Shown here one piece after another: positions 1-9,480 of a DNA stretch of 64,000 nt. Each line of letters starts with the position of its first letter. Positions within the stretch are counted from its first letter, which is position 1. Under the pieces are notes generated by a model, which saw only the letters and a program-made list of their open reading frames with translations, was not told the DNA's origin and made no database searches. The DNA comes from Tetragonia tetragonoides (Eukaryota > Streptophyta > Magnoliopsida > Caryophyllales > Aizoaceae), in contig CM076146.1 in NCBI GenBank assembly GCA_038025085.1, positions 11,594,001-11,658,000 on the forward strand, written 5' to 3'. The position numbers and the translations under genes were made by a program.

Positions 1-418
1 GTGAATTTAGCCATGTAAAGTGAGTAGGTAATGTAGTAGCACATTATGTGGAGAGGCCTTGTGTGGGTATTAGTGATCTGAGCTTATGTACATTGAAAAT
101 GGGTTCAAATAAGTATATATCTTTATATCTTTACAGTATTGATCAATTGAAATCATCGTAATTATTTTTTTTTTAATAAAAAATGGAACATTCTACGACG
201 GGTGTTTATTTGCAACCGTAGTAATAACTAGAGAATCTACGACGGTTGCTTTAACCAACCGTGGTAGAATACCAACAAACTACTACGGTTCAGACACGGA
301 ACCATCGTAGTTTGTTAGACATACTACGCTGGCCGTATACACTACGGTTCGTCTTTGGACCGGAACCGTCGTAGATTGAGTCTTTTACCCGTCGTAGATG
401 CCTATTTCTGTACTAGTG
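1..418. mobile_element. CACTA (En/Spm) DNA transposon, one terminal end
   Basis: Read on the minus strand from 418 inward, the end is CACTAGTACAGAAATAGGCA, the classic CACTA start. It is followed by the clustered short motif CTACGACGG and its inverted or degenerate copies at roughly 193-400. Dense subterminal repeats of this kind bind the element's own transposase. Both CACTA ends read the same inward, so the body lies to the left and mostly outside the window. The 3-bp duplication cannot be tested because the other end is absent. Sequence 1-170 is probably the element's non-coding interior; no transposase domain is visible. The element ends 65 bp before the first recognisable exon of the PMD-like pseudogene, so it probably inserted into that gene or its upstream intron. 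Confidence 0.82.
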
Positions 419-483
419 GTATTTGCTCTACGTGACATGCTTGAAGTAAGTGTATGGTGCTTGATTTCATGTCTTGAATGTAG

Positions 484-2047
484 CCTTGGTTTTTCGAGCA
501 TTTCCCGGACATGATGCCTATGGGTTGGGTCTTGGACTTCCCGGTTTGTAGGGCATGGCGCCATAGAGGACCTGCGCCCTTGTATACTCTCCAGCAGTAT
601 AGAGAGGCCCTCTTGCGCATGGATTGGCACAAGGTGAAAACGTAATATGTGTTTAATGAGTTGCATGGGTTGTATTTCTTGATGTGGATATATCTTATGT
701 TGCATGTTTGTTTAGATTGACTACTTCCCGTGGGCGAAGTATCATGAGTCGGCTCCGGACGCCATCCTAGCCTCTAGGGTGGTGGACAGTCAGAGGATCC
801 TGATTGCGGGCTCTCCTTTGAGTGGTATCTAAGGGAGCGGATCTTCCGTCAGGTCTATCCCGATTTGGAGGGTCCGAGGATTCCTTTGGATCCTCCCTCG
901 ACCATGTTCCTGGTGAGGTGCCTGTCTCGCGAGCAGGTTGCGGAGGTCATGATGAGCTAAGATGCCATGCGGTATTTGAGGGAGCCTGCGGAGGACCTTG
1001 CGGGGTACTATGAGCAGTTCTGCGGTGATCGCCTCATGCCTTCATTTGTGGGCTTGAAGGTAAGAATTTATGTTTGATATTCTATGCCTCTCTTGCCTTA
1101 TTGATGCTAACTTACTTTGCTTTGTAGGAACATCGGGTTGATGACATCGAGGTGGACGTCCGGGATATGCTGGTCCGAGGCCGGGATTATGGTGAGAAGG
1201 AGTGTTGGGGACAGATCCCCATGACGGAGGACCTTGATTAGGACATCCAGGGCCTTCCTCTTCCCGTTGGGCATCAAGGGGTAAATTCTTAATTTTGCCA
1301 AAGTGTGCGATGCCTTACTTCATTATTTGCTTGTACTAACTTTTCCTTGTGTAGCTTGATCGTGAGTAGACTGGGAAGGTCTCCAAGATGATGCATGCTA
1401 TGAAGTCTTGGATATCCCGAGCTCCCTCGAACGGCACGTGCTCAAGAGCCGACTTGGACAATGTAAACTTGCTTTTGCATTTTCAAAGGTTCATGCTTTG
1501 AGAAATGTGTCTTATAACTTTCTGTGGGATACAGGTTGAGTACCGTCGGCCTCTTCCTCGTCGGTCTCGACAGGTGGTGCTGTCGGATGATGAAGGTGTG
1601 AGCTCTCCTGAGCGTGGTCCTTCGCGCGAGAGGAGCCCTCGGAGGGAGAGTCCTAGGAGAGAGAGGGTGCATGTACCTTGGTCGGACCGCCCTGGTGGGA
1701 GTAGGATGACTCCTTATGTGGAGCCCGCTCGTATGCATGTGCCTATGTATCCTCCTTATCCCGGGTATGCGGGATATCCTTCGTACGACGGCCTTTACTA
1801 TCAGCCTCCGGTGCCTGCTCTTATGATGCCTACCATGCCTCCTCGTTCTTCGTGGGGGTGTGATTCCAGCTATGATGGGGAAGGGAGTTCATTTCGGGAG
1901 CCCGCCCGACATTCCTCTTTTGACCCTAGCCAGGTCGTGGCGTCGATCTTTGGTGATGAGGTGCGGAGGTCGGAGGACCACTTTGAAGTGCCCCGTACGG
2001 ATGATGATGCGGGTGATGATTTTTATGATAATAATGTATTTGTGTGA
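484..2047 (+). pseudogene. Plant-mobile-domain-like gene carried antisense in T1 (pseudogene)
   Basis: Five exon-like blocks with plausible GT/AG borders lie at 484-633, 716-1059, 1128-1280, 1355-1462 and 1535-2047. The first encodes PWFFEHFP and further aromatic-rich sequence. The second encodes a block with FEWYLRERIFRQVYPD and PLDPPSTMF. The last is basic/Ser-Arg rich, then Pro/Tyr rich, with an acidic end. The layout and the EWYL...RQ block resemble plant mobile domain (PMD, aminotransferase-like/MAIN-like) proteins. The minus-strand gene at 26177-28820 has the same landmarks (WFFEYFP, FVWYLGDR, PEDPPLTMF), so both belong to one family carried by Tat elements. Lesions are a frameshift near 815, a TAA at about 958-960, and TAG codons in exons 3 and 4. 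The N-terminal exons are missing, perhaps removed by the CACTA insertion. The family call is by recall of motif shape only. Confidence 0.6.
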
Positions 2048-2529
2048 AATACATTTTGAATATTTGTATTGAACGAACATTCGGACTTTGCTTGTAAATA
2101 TTGCTTGCTTATTTATTGGTCCCTGCATATAATTAGGCTAATGCAAATGCACACGTAATCAAGCAAAAGCGTAAGTAATAGCCATTTAGCAAAGAATGGT
2201 ACAACCAAAAAGTTAAAATTGGGTTGTACCCTATCCCCTCTAAAAAAATGAAAAAAAGGAAAGGAGTCAAAAATGAAATGAAAATAATAAGTAAAAAGCG
2301 GTTAAAAAAAAGATATAAATGAAAAAGATGATAATCATCTAACAAGGAATAAGGGAAAGAGTGGAGTTTCCATTAATATTAAGAAAATAATACAAAATAG
2401 AAATAATAATAAAAATAGGAAAAAGAGCCAAATTTGAGTCCAAATCAGTTAAGAAAAGTGTCCAAAATCGGAGAAAAGGGTCCGGCGGCCAAAGGAAGGG
2501 GTCTAGCGGCACACGCGGAATAGCGGGGG
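2048..2529. other. AT-rich spacer between the two antisense genes of T1
   Basis: Contains the 3' flank of the PMD-like pseudogene and long A-rich, G-A-rich stretches (about 2240-2450). No coding potential, tRNA or clear inverted repeat is visible. Confidence 0.6.
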
Positions 2530-2786
2530 CAAAAAGAGGGTCCGCCCGGCTCCAGCGGCTGGCCGCTGGGCCTGGGCTGCACTATCTGGGCCGCTGAGCC
2601 TTCAACGGCTGTCCCAGGGGCCGTTGAAGCCCCAGTTTGATGGGTTGCCTTATTTTTTCGTCTTTTACGTGCGAGCCCTATATAAGCCTTGGGTTAGTCC
2701 GATTTCGGGACATCACCTTCATAATTTACTAGCAATAAAGAGAGATTTTAGAGAGAGAAACCCGGTAATTAACGTAGATTTCAACC
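2530..2786 (+). promoter_or_regulatory. Antisense promoter of the DUF7745-like gene in T1
   Basis: A GC-rich block with inverted AGCGGC/GCCGCT motifs (about 2535-2630) is followed by a good TATA box, TATATAAG at 2679-2686. An ATG in acceptable context lies about 100 bp downstream at 2787. The spacing fits a plant polymerase II promoter that reads against the retroelement's own transcription. The same order, GC-rich palindromes then TATA, is seen in the Tat LTRs in this window, so the promoter may be LTR-derived. Promoter activity is inferred. Confidence 0.55.
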
Positions 2787-4341
2787 ATGACAAGCTTTGA
2801 TGTTAAATTTGACAAGTGGTTACAATCCATGATCCCCAAAGAGAGGATGGGACTTGTGCCTTTCCACTTGAATGCTCTCTTCCACCTTAATCAAGTTCAA
2901 ATCGTATGGAACCTCCTTGAGGTCGCAATTGAGTTTTGGGATGATAAACTTCATGTCTTCCGATTTGGGTACAATGAATTATGCCCTCTCACCGAAGAAT
3001 TTGCCGCTATCCTTGGGTTTCCTCATGACCAAGCTCCCGCCACCCCATGGCTTGGGGCCAATCTTGAGGGCTACTACAAAAAGTATCTTGGCCTATCACC
3101 GACACAAGCCTCCTCTGTTGCCAGGAGTGATGAGCTAGACCTCAACGGTGTAATTGACATCTTCTTCCCCAAGGTAAGGGATAACCATGATGTGATGAGT
3201 GAGATCTATTATAAGCTCGCCTTTATTTTATGTCTCTTGCATAAGTACCTCTTCGTTGGTGGAGGTAATAATGGTAAAACTAATATGCTTACGATCGTTG
3301 AACAAATTCAAAACGATTTTACCCCTATGTCCCCTGTTCTTGGTGAAACCTTAATTTGCCTGGACCGCAAGAAGCAAGAGCTATCGCTCGGTGGATGGAC
3401 GGGAAGCCCCCTCCTCCTCCAAGTAAGTGCTTGAATAGTTTGCTTTGAATTATTTGGTTAATAAAGTTTGAATCTTTGATGGATATTTAACTTTATACGT
3501 TTTGCCTTTTTTCTAGATATGGCTTCTTGAGCATATGTGCTTTATTGAGAGGCCCGCCAACGCGCTGAAATACAAACCAAAGCAATTTCCCCCACGTCGG
3601 AGATTATACTACGAATCCACCATTGATGAGTGACGTGGGTACCTTAAAGCATGCCCCTTGCTACAATGGACCGTCAAGTGTTGGGGTCTAAAATCCGCAA
3701 TTGGGTGTAGCAAGGATACGGGATACTATCAAGTCCTTGGCCTTCATAATTCAACTTACATATTTCCTAGCTGTATTATGCGACAATATGGGAAACGCCA
3801 AATCATCCCACAAAAGGATAGTGTTCCTCCTACCACGCGAATCTTTACAATTAGTATGGTAAGATCATGAGAGTGTGCATGGGATCGTCGTCCCAAGTGG
3901 ACTATTCCTCATGTCAAGGCTCCTACGGCTATATCTTTGGCTTATGAGGCTTGGATGGATTGCAAGACTGCGGAGGGTCGTCGTGCATGCAGGAAGTCTG
4001 AACAAGGCGATCTTAAGGCCCAATCGGTCAAAGCCAGCTTAAGACTCTCAAACCCTAATGACCCGAAGGGCAAGGGTAAGAAAAAAGGAGTCAAGCATGT
4101 GAGAGGCATCCTCAACCTAAAGGCCAAGAAAGCTTTGGAAAAGATTACTACTAAGCCGCAGGTGGAGCGCCAAATCCGGGCCAATGATCATGAGGCGTCT
4201 TCAAGCACACCTCTAATGGAGGTTGAAGAAGAAGAGCCTATAGTTCGAGAGAGATGGGCTCCCAAGAAACGCGACGCGGAGGGCCCAAAAGTGGATGAGT
4301 CCATGGAGGATGTGGGCCCTACTACCGAAGCTACGGAGTAG
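2787..4341 (+). pseudogene. DUF7745-like gene carried antisense in T1 (pseudogene, two exons)
   Basis: Exon 1 (2787-3422) encodes 212 residues starting MTSFDVKFDKWLQSMIP, with the block LAFILCLLHKYLFVGGG and then GETLICLDRKK and GWTGSPLLL. An intron with GTAAGT and TTCTAG borders (3423-3516) ends at IWLLEHM. Exon 2 continues through SCIMRQYGKRQIIP to a Lys/Arg-rich tail and an acidic C-terminus. This pattern matches the uncharacterised plant family DUF7745, known mostly as hypothetical proteins near retroelements; its function is unknown. Two in-frame TGA codons (3631-3633 and 3868-3870) fall where a related protein would probably have Trp, which fits G-to-A decay. The gene converges on T1 pol. 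The equivalent in T2 (24619-25731) lacks the intron. The start is chosen because it is the first ATG after the TATA box. Confidence 0.7.
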
Positions 4342-4689
4342 TCCATTAAAAAATACTCTTTTTGAGCATGTTTAGCTTAGAATTGCCTTTTGTATTGCTT
4401 TAAATTTAATAAGGGTGATGTGCCCCTTTTAGACTTAGATTTAAATTTTTGCATTATTATTTTTGGAATTGCCAAGTCTTTTACAATGGACTTTATTATT
4501 ATTTATGGAGACATGCTCACTTTTGTTTTAATATTGCAACTTGCTTTGTTTATATTTATTATATTTTAACGACTTTTGAACGCGAAAATAATGAAGGGGT
4601 CGGGCCCAATTGCAATTGGGTTATCCTACGTATCCTTTTAGGGGAATCAGGCCGCCCGTAGTTTTTTTTTTTTTTCAGGGTTACTTAGC
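4342..4689. other. Convergent spacer between DUF7745-like gene and T1 pol
   Basis: T-rich 3' flank of the antisense gene, then a short block holding CCTACGTATCC (about 4626-4636) and a T-tract at 4661-4675. The T2 counterpart at 24370-24425 shows the matching GGATACGTAGG next to its pol end, so this looks like a conserved post-pol landmark. No gene is seen. Confidence 0.5.
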
Positions 4690-7241
4690 CTTATGTGGGC
4701 CACTCGAAAGTGCCATATTGGGTGTCTTGCCTAAGCATAGAACCTTTTTAGTTGATCCATGTTTATCCATTGACTAAACTCAATCCCGTCTAAGTCCGCT
4801 AATCTTGCAGCTCCACCGTTTAGGATCTTCGTAATGAGAAAAGGGTTGGCCCAAAAACTTGCCTCTTGGGTCGGTGACGTTGGCCCTTAACTCTTTGAGC
4901 ACTAGATCTCCAACTTTGAGATCTCTTATTTTGAGCCTTTAGTTGAAATGCTTTGTTAGCCTCTTTTGATAGATTCTCACATTATGCAAAGCTTGCAACA
5001 TTTTTTCATCTAGTAAGACTAACTGGTCATAGCGGGCTTGTACCTAATCCACTTCTGGAATTTGACTTTCCAAGACGATCCGTAGAGATGGGACCTCTAA
5101 CTCAATTGGTAATACGACTTCCATTCCATAGACTAAAGAGTATGGTGTTGCTCCCGTTGATGCGAGAATAGATGTCCTATAGCCCCAAAGTGCGAATGGC
5201 AACTTGTCGGGCCAATCATAATAATTCTCGGACATTCTTTCAATGATTTCTTAATATTTTTATTAGCCGCTTCTACTGCACCGTTTGTTTGCGGTCTGTA
5301 GGGAGATGACTTCCGATGTTGGATCTTCAACTAGGCTAGGAGCTCGATTACTTCCTTCATGAAGTGTGACCCATTATCGTTAATGATCGCTTGGGGCACC
5401 CCATATCTAGCTATTATATTATTCTTAATGAAATTGACCACATTTTTTGCTTTGAGCCTTGCGTATGATTGCGCCTCGACTCAATTAGTGAAGTAGTCAA
5501 TTGCAACTAGAATGTATTCATGGCCCCCTTTTCCTGTTGGGATTATCTTGCCAATGATATCTATCCCCCAAGCGGAGAAAGGTCAAGGTGAGGTGAAAGT
5601 ATATAACAGGCTTGGTGGAATGTGTAGTAGATTTGCGTGTGTTTGACATTGTGTGCATCTTTTGACAAATTCACAACAACCTTTCTCCATTGTGGTCCAA
5701 TAATAACCAAGCCTGATTATCTTCCTGGATAACATCATACCGTTCATGTGCGGTCCACAGACTCCTCCATGTACGTCTCTTATAACTTTATGGGCCATTT
5801 CGGTGCTTAAGCACAAAAGATTAATCCCGTTTGGAGTTTTCTTGTATATTTGACCTTGTACCTCAATGAATTGGGCCGCGAGCCTTCTAAGTGCCTTTTG
5901 GGCTCTAGGACTAGAATCAGGAGGGTAAACCTGGTGGACGAGTAGGTTCTTTCTATCAGTATATACCATTCATCTTATTCATCGTGGAATACCTCTAGAG
6001 CGTCGCAGTACGAAGGTTTAGACCTTCTTTCTACGCAAATAAGCATCATTCGAATGGTGTCGGGTATGTTGATCATGCTTGCTAATTTGTCCAAGGTATC
6101 TGCGAATTGATTATCTTCACGTGGAAGGTATGTAAAATGTATCTGGTTGAAATACACTATGATTTTGTCTAAGTATTCTTGATAGAGTGCCAATGATTCA
6201 CTTTTGACTTTTCATACTTTGAAAATTTGGTTGATTATACGTGACGAGTCACCATAGACTCGAAGTGTTTTACTGCCAAGGCTTATGGCGGATTGCAATC
6301 CTATTATGCAAGCTTCGTACTCTGCGCCATTGTTGGTGACCTCGTGGTCCAACTTGACCGAAATAGGTGTATGTGCACCATCAGGAGACACTATTAGTAC
6401 TCCCACTCCCAAACCCTTTTGGTTAGTTGCTCCATCAAAATAAAGTTTCCAGGTCTCGGTATCCAAGGTCATAACCCCCTCGTCTGGAAAGTGGTATTCT
6501 TCTTTACGATCGAGCTCGTTTATAACTTGGTTAGCTAGGTATTCCGAGATAGCATGTCCTTTGATGGCTTTTCATTATTCAAATTTGAGGTCGAACTCTG
6601 ATAGAAGGATGGTCCATCTGTCTATCCTACCATTTAGGATGGGCTTTTCGAATATGTACTTTAAGGTATTTTGTCTCGATCTTATGTGGATTGTATGTTG
6701 GAGCATATAATGTCATAGTTTCTTGGTCGTAGCGACCGAGGCTAGGCATGTTTTTTCTAGAGAACAGTAGCGGGTTTCATATTCTAGAAACTTCTTGCTC
6801 ACATAGTAGATGGCTTTCTCTTCCTTGTTTATTTCTTGGGCTAACATGGCCCCCATTGACGTTTTCGTGACAGTAAGGTAGAGAATTAGAGGCATGCCTA
6901 GAGTGGGCGGTACCAGCACTGGTGGTTCGGACAGATAGGCCTTAATTTTGTCAAAGGATTTTTGGCATTGCTCGTCCCATTCCGTTTTTACCTCTATTTT
7001 GAGCATTTTGAATATAGGCTCGCAGGTGATAGTTAATTTGCTAATGAACCTGCTAATGTTCTGGATTCTCCCCAAGAAGCCCTTGATTTCTTTTTCTGTT
7101 TTCGGTGAAGGCATATCTATTATGGCCTTGATCTTAGATGGATCAATCTTGATTCCTTTAGTGCTTATGACGAATCCTAAAAGTTTGCCGGATGTAACTT
7201 CGAATGCGCACTTTTTGGGATTGAGCCTCATGTTGTACTTC
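4690..7241 (-). pseudogene. T1 pol, second half: RT end, RNase H, archaeal-type RNase H, integrase
   Basis: Reading right to left, 7241-6713 encodes the end of reverse transcriptase (MRLNPKKCAFEV, then LGFVISTKGI) and the first RNase H region. The stretch 6472-6212 is a second RNase H of archaeal type (WKLYFDGATNQKGLG, then NNGAEYEACI and VYGDSSRIINQ). The stretch 5969-5583 is the integrase zinc-binding part, with HMN and CTQCQ. The interval 5580-5044 carries the catalytic core, with DD35E landmarks GIDIIG, NDNGSHF and VEAANKN. Integrase tail fragments (VGDLVLKELRA, VTDPRGKF) reach about 4690. Stops and frameshifts interrupt every section, for example near 6200, 5972 and 5585. Codons continue directly from 31513 across the T2 insertion. 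In a working element this polyprotein would copy RNA to DNA and integrate it. Confidence 0.85.
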
Positions 7242-8531
7242 TGTAGACGCCAAAAAACCGTCTTCAGATTTCTCCGCAAAAGCCCGATGATGAAAGGAGT
7301 AATTTTTAAGCTTGAACTGCTATTTTGCTTTAATAGTTAAGATAAGGTCTCAGGTTTTTCCTCCAAACACTCCTTCATTCCATTCCATTCAGAAGCCCCG
7401 TTCAAGAGCTTTCCAACGACACGTCCCATGCCTCATTCCGACTCTCGATCGCTAAGTTGCGATTTAAGGGTAAAACCATCTTTTACCGTTCAGGATTAAA
7501 ACAGTCTTTTCATGCTTTTCGGAATATTGAAAATCCTTCGGAAAATGAAAATGGGCTGGATGACGTCATCCAGCTGGCTGCTGACAGCCGTCAGCGGCCA
7601 TGGGGAATGTCCCAGGGCCGTTAGCGGCGCTGACCAATTTCCCAAGGCCGCTAGCGGCGCTGACTTCCCTTCAAGCCCGGCTCATTTTTCAAGCCCGTCT
7701 CATTTTTCAGCTCATATTCGACCGTGCAACCCTACTTTTCCACGCCTATATAAACAACCCTTCACCCTCAGTTCAAAACACATGGTCTACAGTTGACAAC
7801 CTCTATTCTCAGGAGTATTAACACTGAGCTTCCCCCTCTTTCTTCCAAACTTGAGTTCTATTTTACTATTCTTGTCAAATATAGCCTACAGTTCAGGAAC
7901 AAATTTCTGAGGGCTCAAATTAAATTAATTGCTTAATTGTTTATTTTCTAAGTAGTCATAATGTAGATATCATGCTAGGTCATGTTTTTATTGCTTCCTA
8001 AATATTGTCTGTATATAATAGTTGTGCTGCCCAACTTGTCAATCGAATGCATGTCTAAAAAAGGGTTAAAAATAAATGTTGTGATGCTTGTGATAAACCA
8101 ATTAATAGTCTAAGGCTAGGTTGTTAATCCGGTTTTGCATGGGAATTATGTCTTTAAATTACTAAGCAAAATTGAGTTAGTAGAGGCCGTCATAAACGGG
8201 CGAGTTAGGTGCCTAACACCTTCCCACCTCGTACCTTCGCCCCCGAACCCTTTATTCTTGGGTACTTATATGTTCTATATAAGTGGGAGTCTTTCTATAA
8301 ACATGATTAGTTCACTTATCGCGCTATTGGGTTGTCCCTTCGGTTTGTCCCTTCGATAAAACGCCGATAGCAGATTTGTGACCTCTTTCATGGTTTTTAT
8401 TTAATTCAAGTCTTTACAAAAGCTTTTCTAACTCGAGTGTCCCTTGAACTTATCTAAGCCCCCAACTGACAAATTTTCTATAAGGACGCACTCCGTGGAA
8501 ACAAGGATTGGAAAAATCCCGGGTCCTTACA
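7242..8531 (+). repeat. 5' LTR of T2
   Basis: Begins TGTAGACGCC and ends CCTTACA, the usual TG...CA form. It matches 30264-31507 almost base for base. It contains a TGACGTCA palindrome (7561-7568), GC-rich palindromes (7570-7660), TATATAAA (7747-7754) and a conserved block near 8190-8250 (CCTAACACCTTCCCACC). Compared with the 3' LTR it has an extra GC-palindrome unit of about 37 bp near 7625-7660. Confidence 0.92.
7561..7754 (+). promoter_or_regulatory. Core promoter of the T2 5' LTR
   Basis: TGACGTCA at 7561-7568 is a perfect palindrome of the type bound by plant bZIP/TGA factors. The 12-bp palindrome GCCGCTAGCGGC follows at 7647-7658, and TATATAAA at 7747-7754. Transcription of T2 would start a few tens of bases after the TATA box. 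Factor binding is inferred from the motif only. Confidence 0.6.
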
Positions 8532-8532
8532 G

Positions 8533-8551
8533 TGGCGACTTCACTGGGGAC
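8533..8551 (+). promoter_or_regulatory. Primer binding site of T2
   Basis: TGGCGACTTCACTGGGGAC lies one base after the LTR. This is the expected place for tRNA-primed minus-strand synthesis. The sequence resembles the tRNA-Arg-type site common in Tat elements; that tRNA identity is from recall and was not checked. Confidence 0.65.
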
Positions 8552-8987
8552 TTATTTAAGAGGGTGAGACTCGAAAGTCAAGTTTGCTTAATTGTTTAAT
8601 AACATGTTCCATATTTTTGCATCATTTGCATCGTTTGCATGTGCTTTTGCACAACCTTTTGACCCTTATCGACCCACGAGGAAGTTTGTGTCGCAACTCG
8701 TAGACAACCCGTATATCTAAAGGAATATATAGTTGTCCTATCGTGCAAATGACGCTTCCTCACCCATGACTCATCAATCCTTTGTTGATGAAAAGAATTA
8801 CAATTGATGTGTCGACCATCCGCCGAATGGAAATTGTAATTTGTCGTGGTAACCTCACAGGAGCCAAAAGCCTTTAGCCTACATTCATGCATCCGCTTGC
8901 TTGTTGTGCATATGTCGTTGTAATGCCCGTCTGATCACATGTTTGCCTGTAAACTGCGTTGTTATAATGCTTGTTTGAATGCATGGA
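8552..8987 (+). other. Leader of T2, upstream of the C1 insertion
   Basis: Non-coding untranslated leader. It ends in the 5-bp target ATGGA (8983-8987), which is repeated at 20416-20420 after C1. No gene is seen. Confidence 0.7.
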
Positions 8988-9336
8988 TGTGATACCCCAA
9001 TATTTTCTATAATTATTATATCGATTTATAAATGATTTATAAATAGTTCGGAAATTACATCGTATTATAAATGATTTATAAATAGTTTCGGAGATTAAAT
9101 CGTATATTCATTTAAGGATTCGATTTATTCAATTAAAGCGATAAATAATATTAATTATTATTATGGGACTTTTATTAATTGCATTTATTAATTTTGAGGA
9201 GTTTAATTAAAATGTTTAATATATGAATAAGAATTATTCATATTGTTTTAATTAGTTTTAGTTAGCTTTTTAAATCAGAAAATTATGGAATTAATTCCTA
9301 AACGTAGTAGTATTTGATTTGGGTTGACTGAGGGCC

Positions 9337-9344
9337 TATATAAG
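9337..9344 (+). promoter_or_regulatory. TATA box of C1 5' LTR
   Basis: TATATAAG sits about 350 bp into the LTR. It is conserved in the C1 3' LTR (18078-18085) and on the minus strand in the C2 LTR (47812-47819). Confidence 0.7.
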
Positions 9345-9414
9345 GAAAATGTAAGACAGTTGATCAGTTTTGCAAACTGAGCCAAAACCCTCAAGCATTC
9401 ACACACACACACAC

Positions 9415-9417
<3 letters not shown>

Positions 9418-9478
<61 letters not shown>
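9418..9478. repeat. (CT)n microsatellite in the C1 5' LTR
   Basis: Uninterrupted CT dinucleotides directly downstream of the predicted transcription start. The 3' LTR has shorter interrupted CT tracts here and the C2 LTR has (GA)n on the plus strand, so the tract length is changing quickly. Confidence 0.95.

Positions 9479-9480
<2 letters not shown>

Noticed and set aside
8135..8359. A 74-residue ORF in the T2 LTR repeated at 31110-31334
   Set aside because: LTR sequence duplicated by retrotransposition; no domain and no separate signals.
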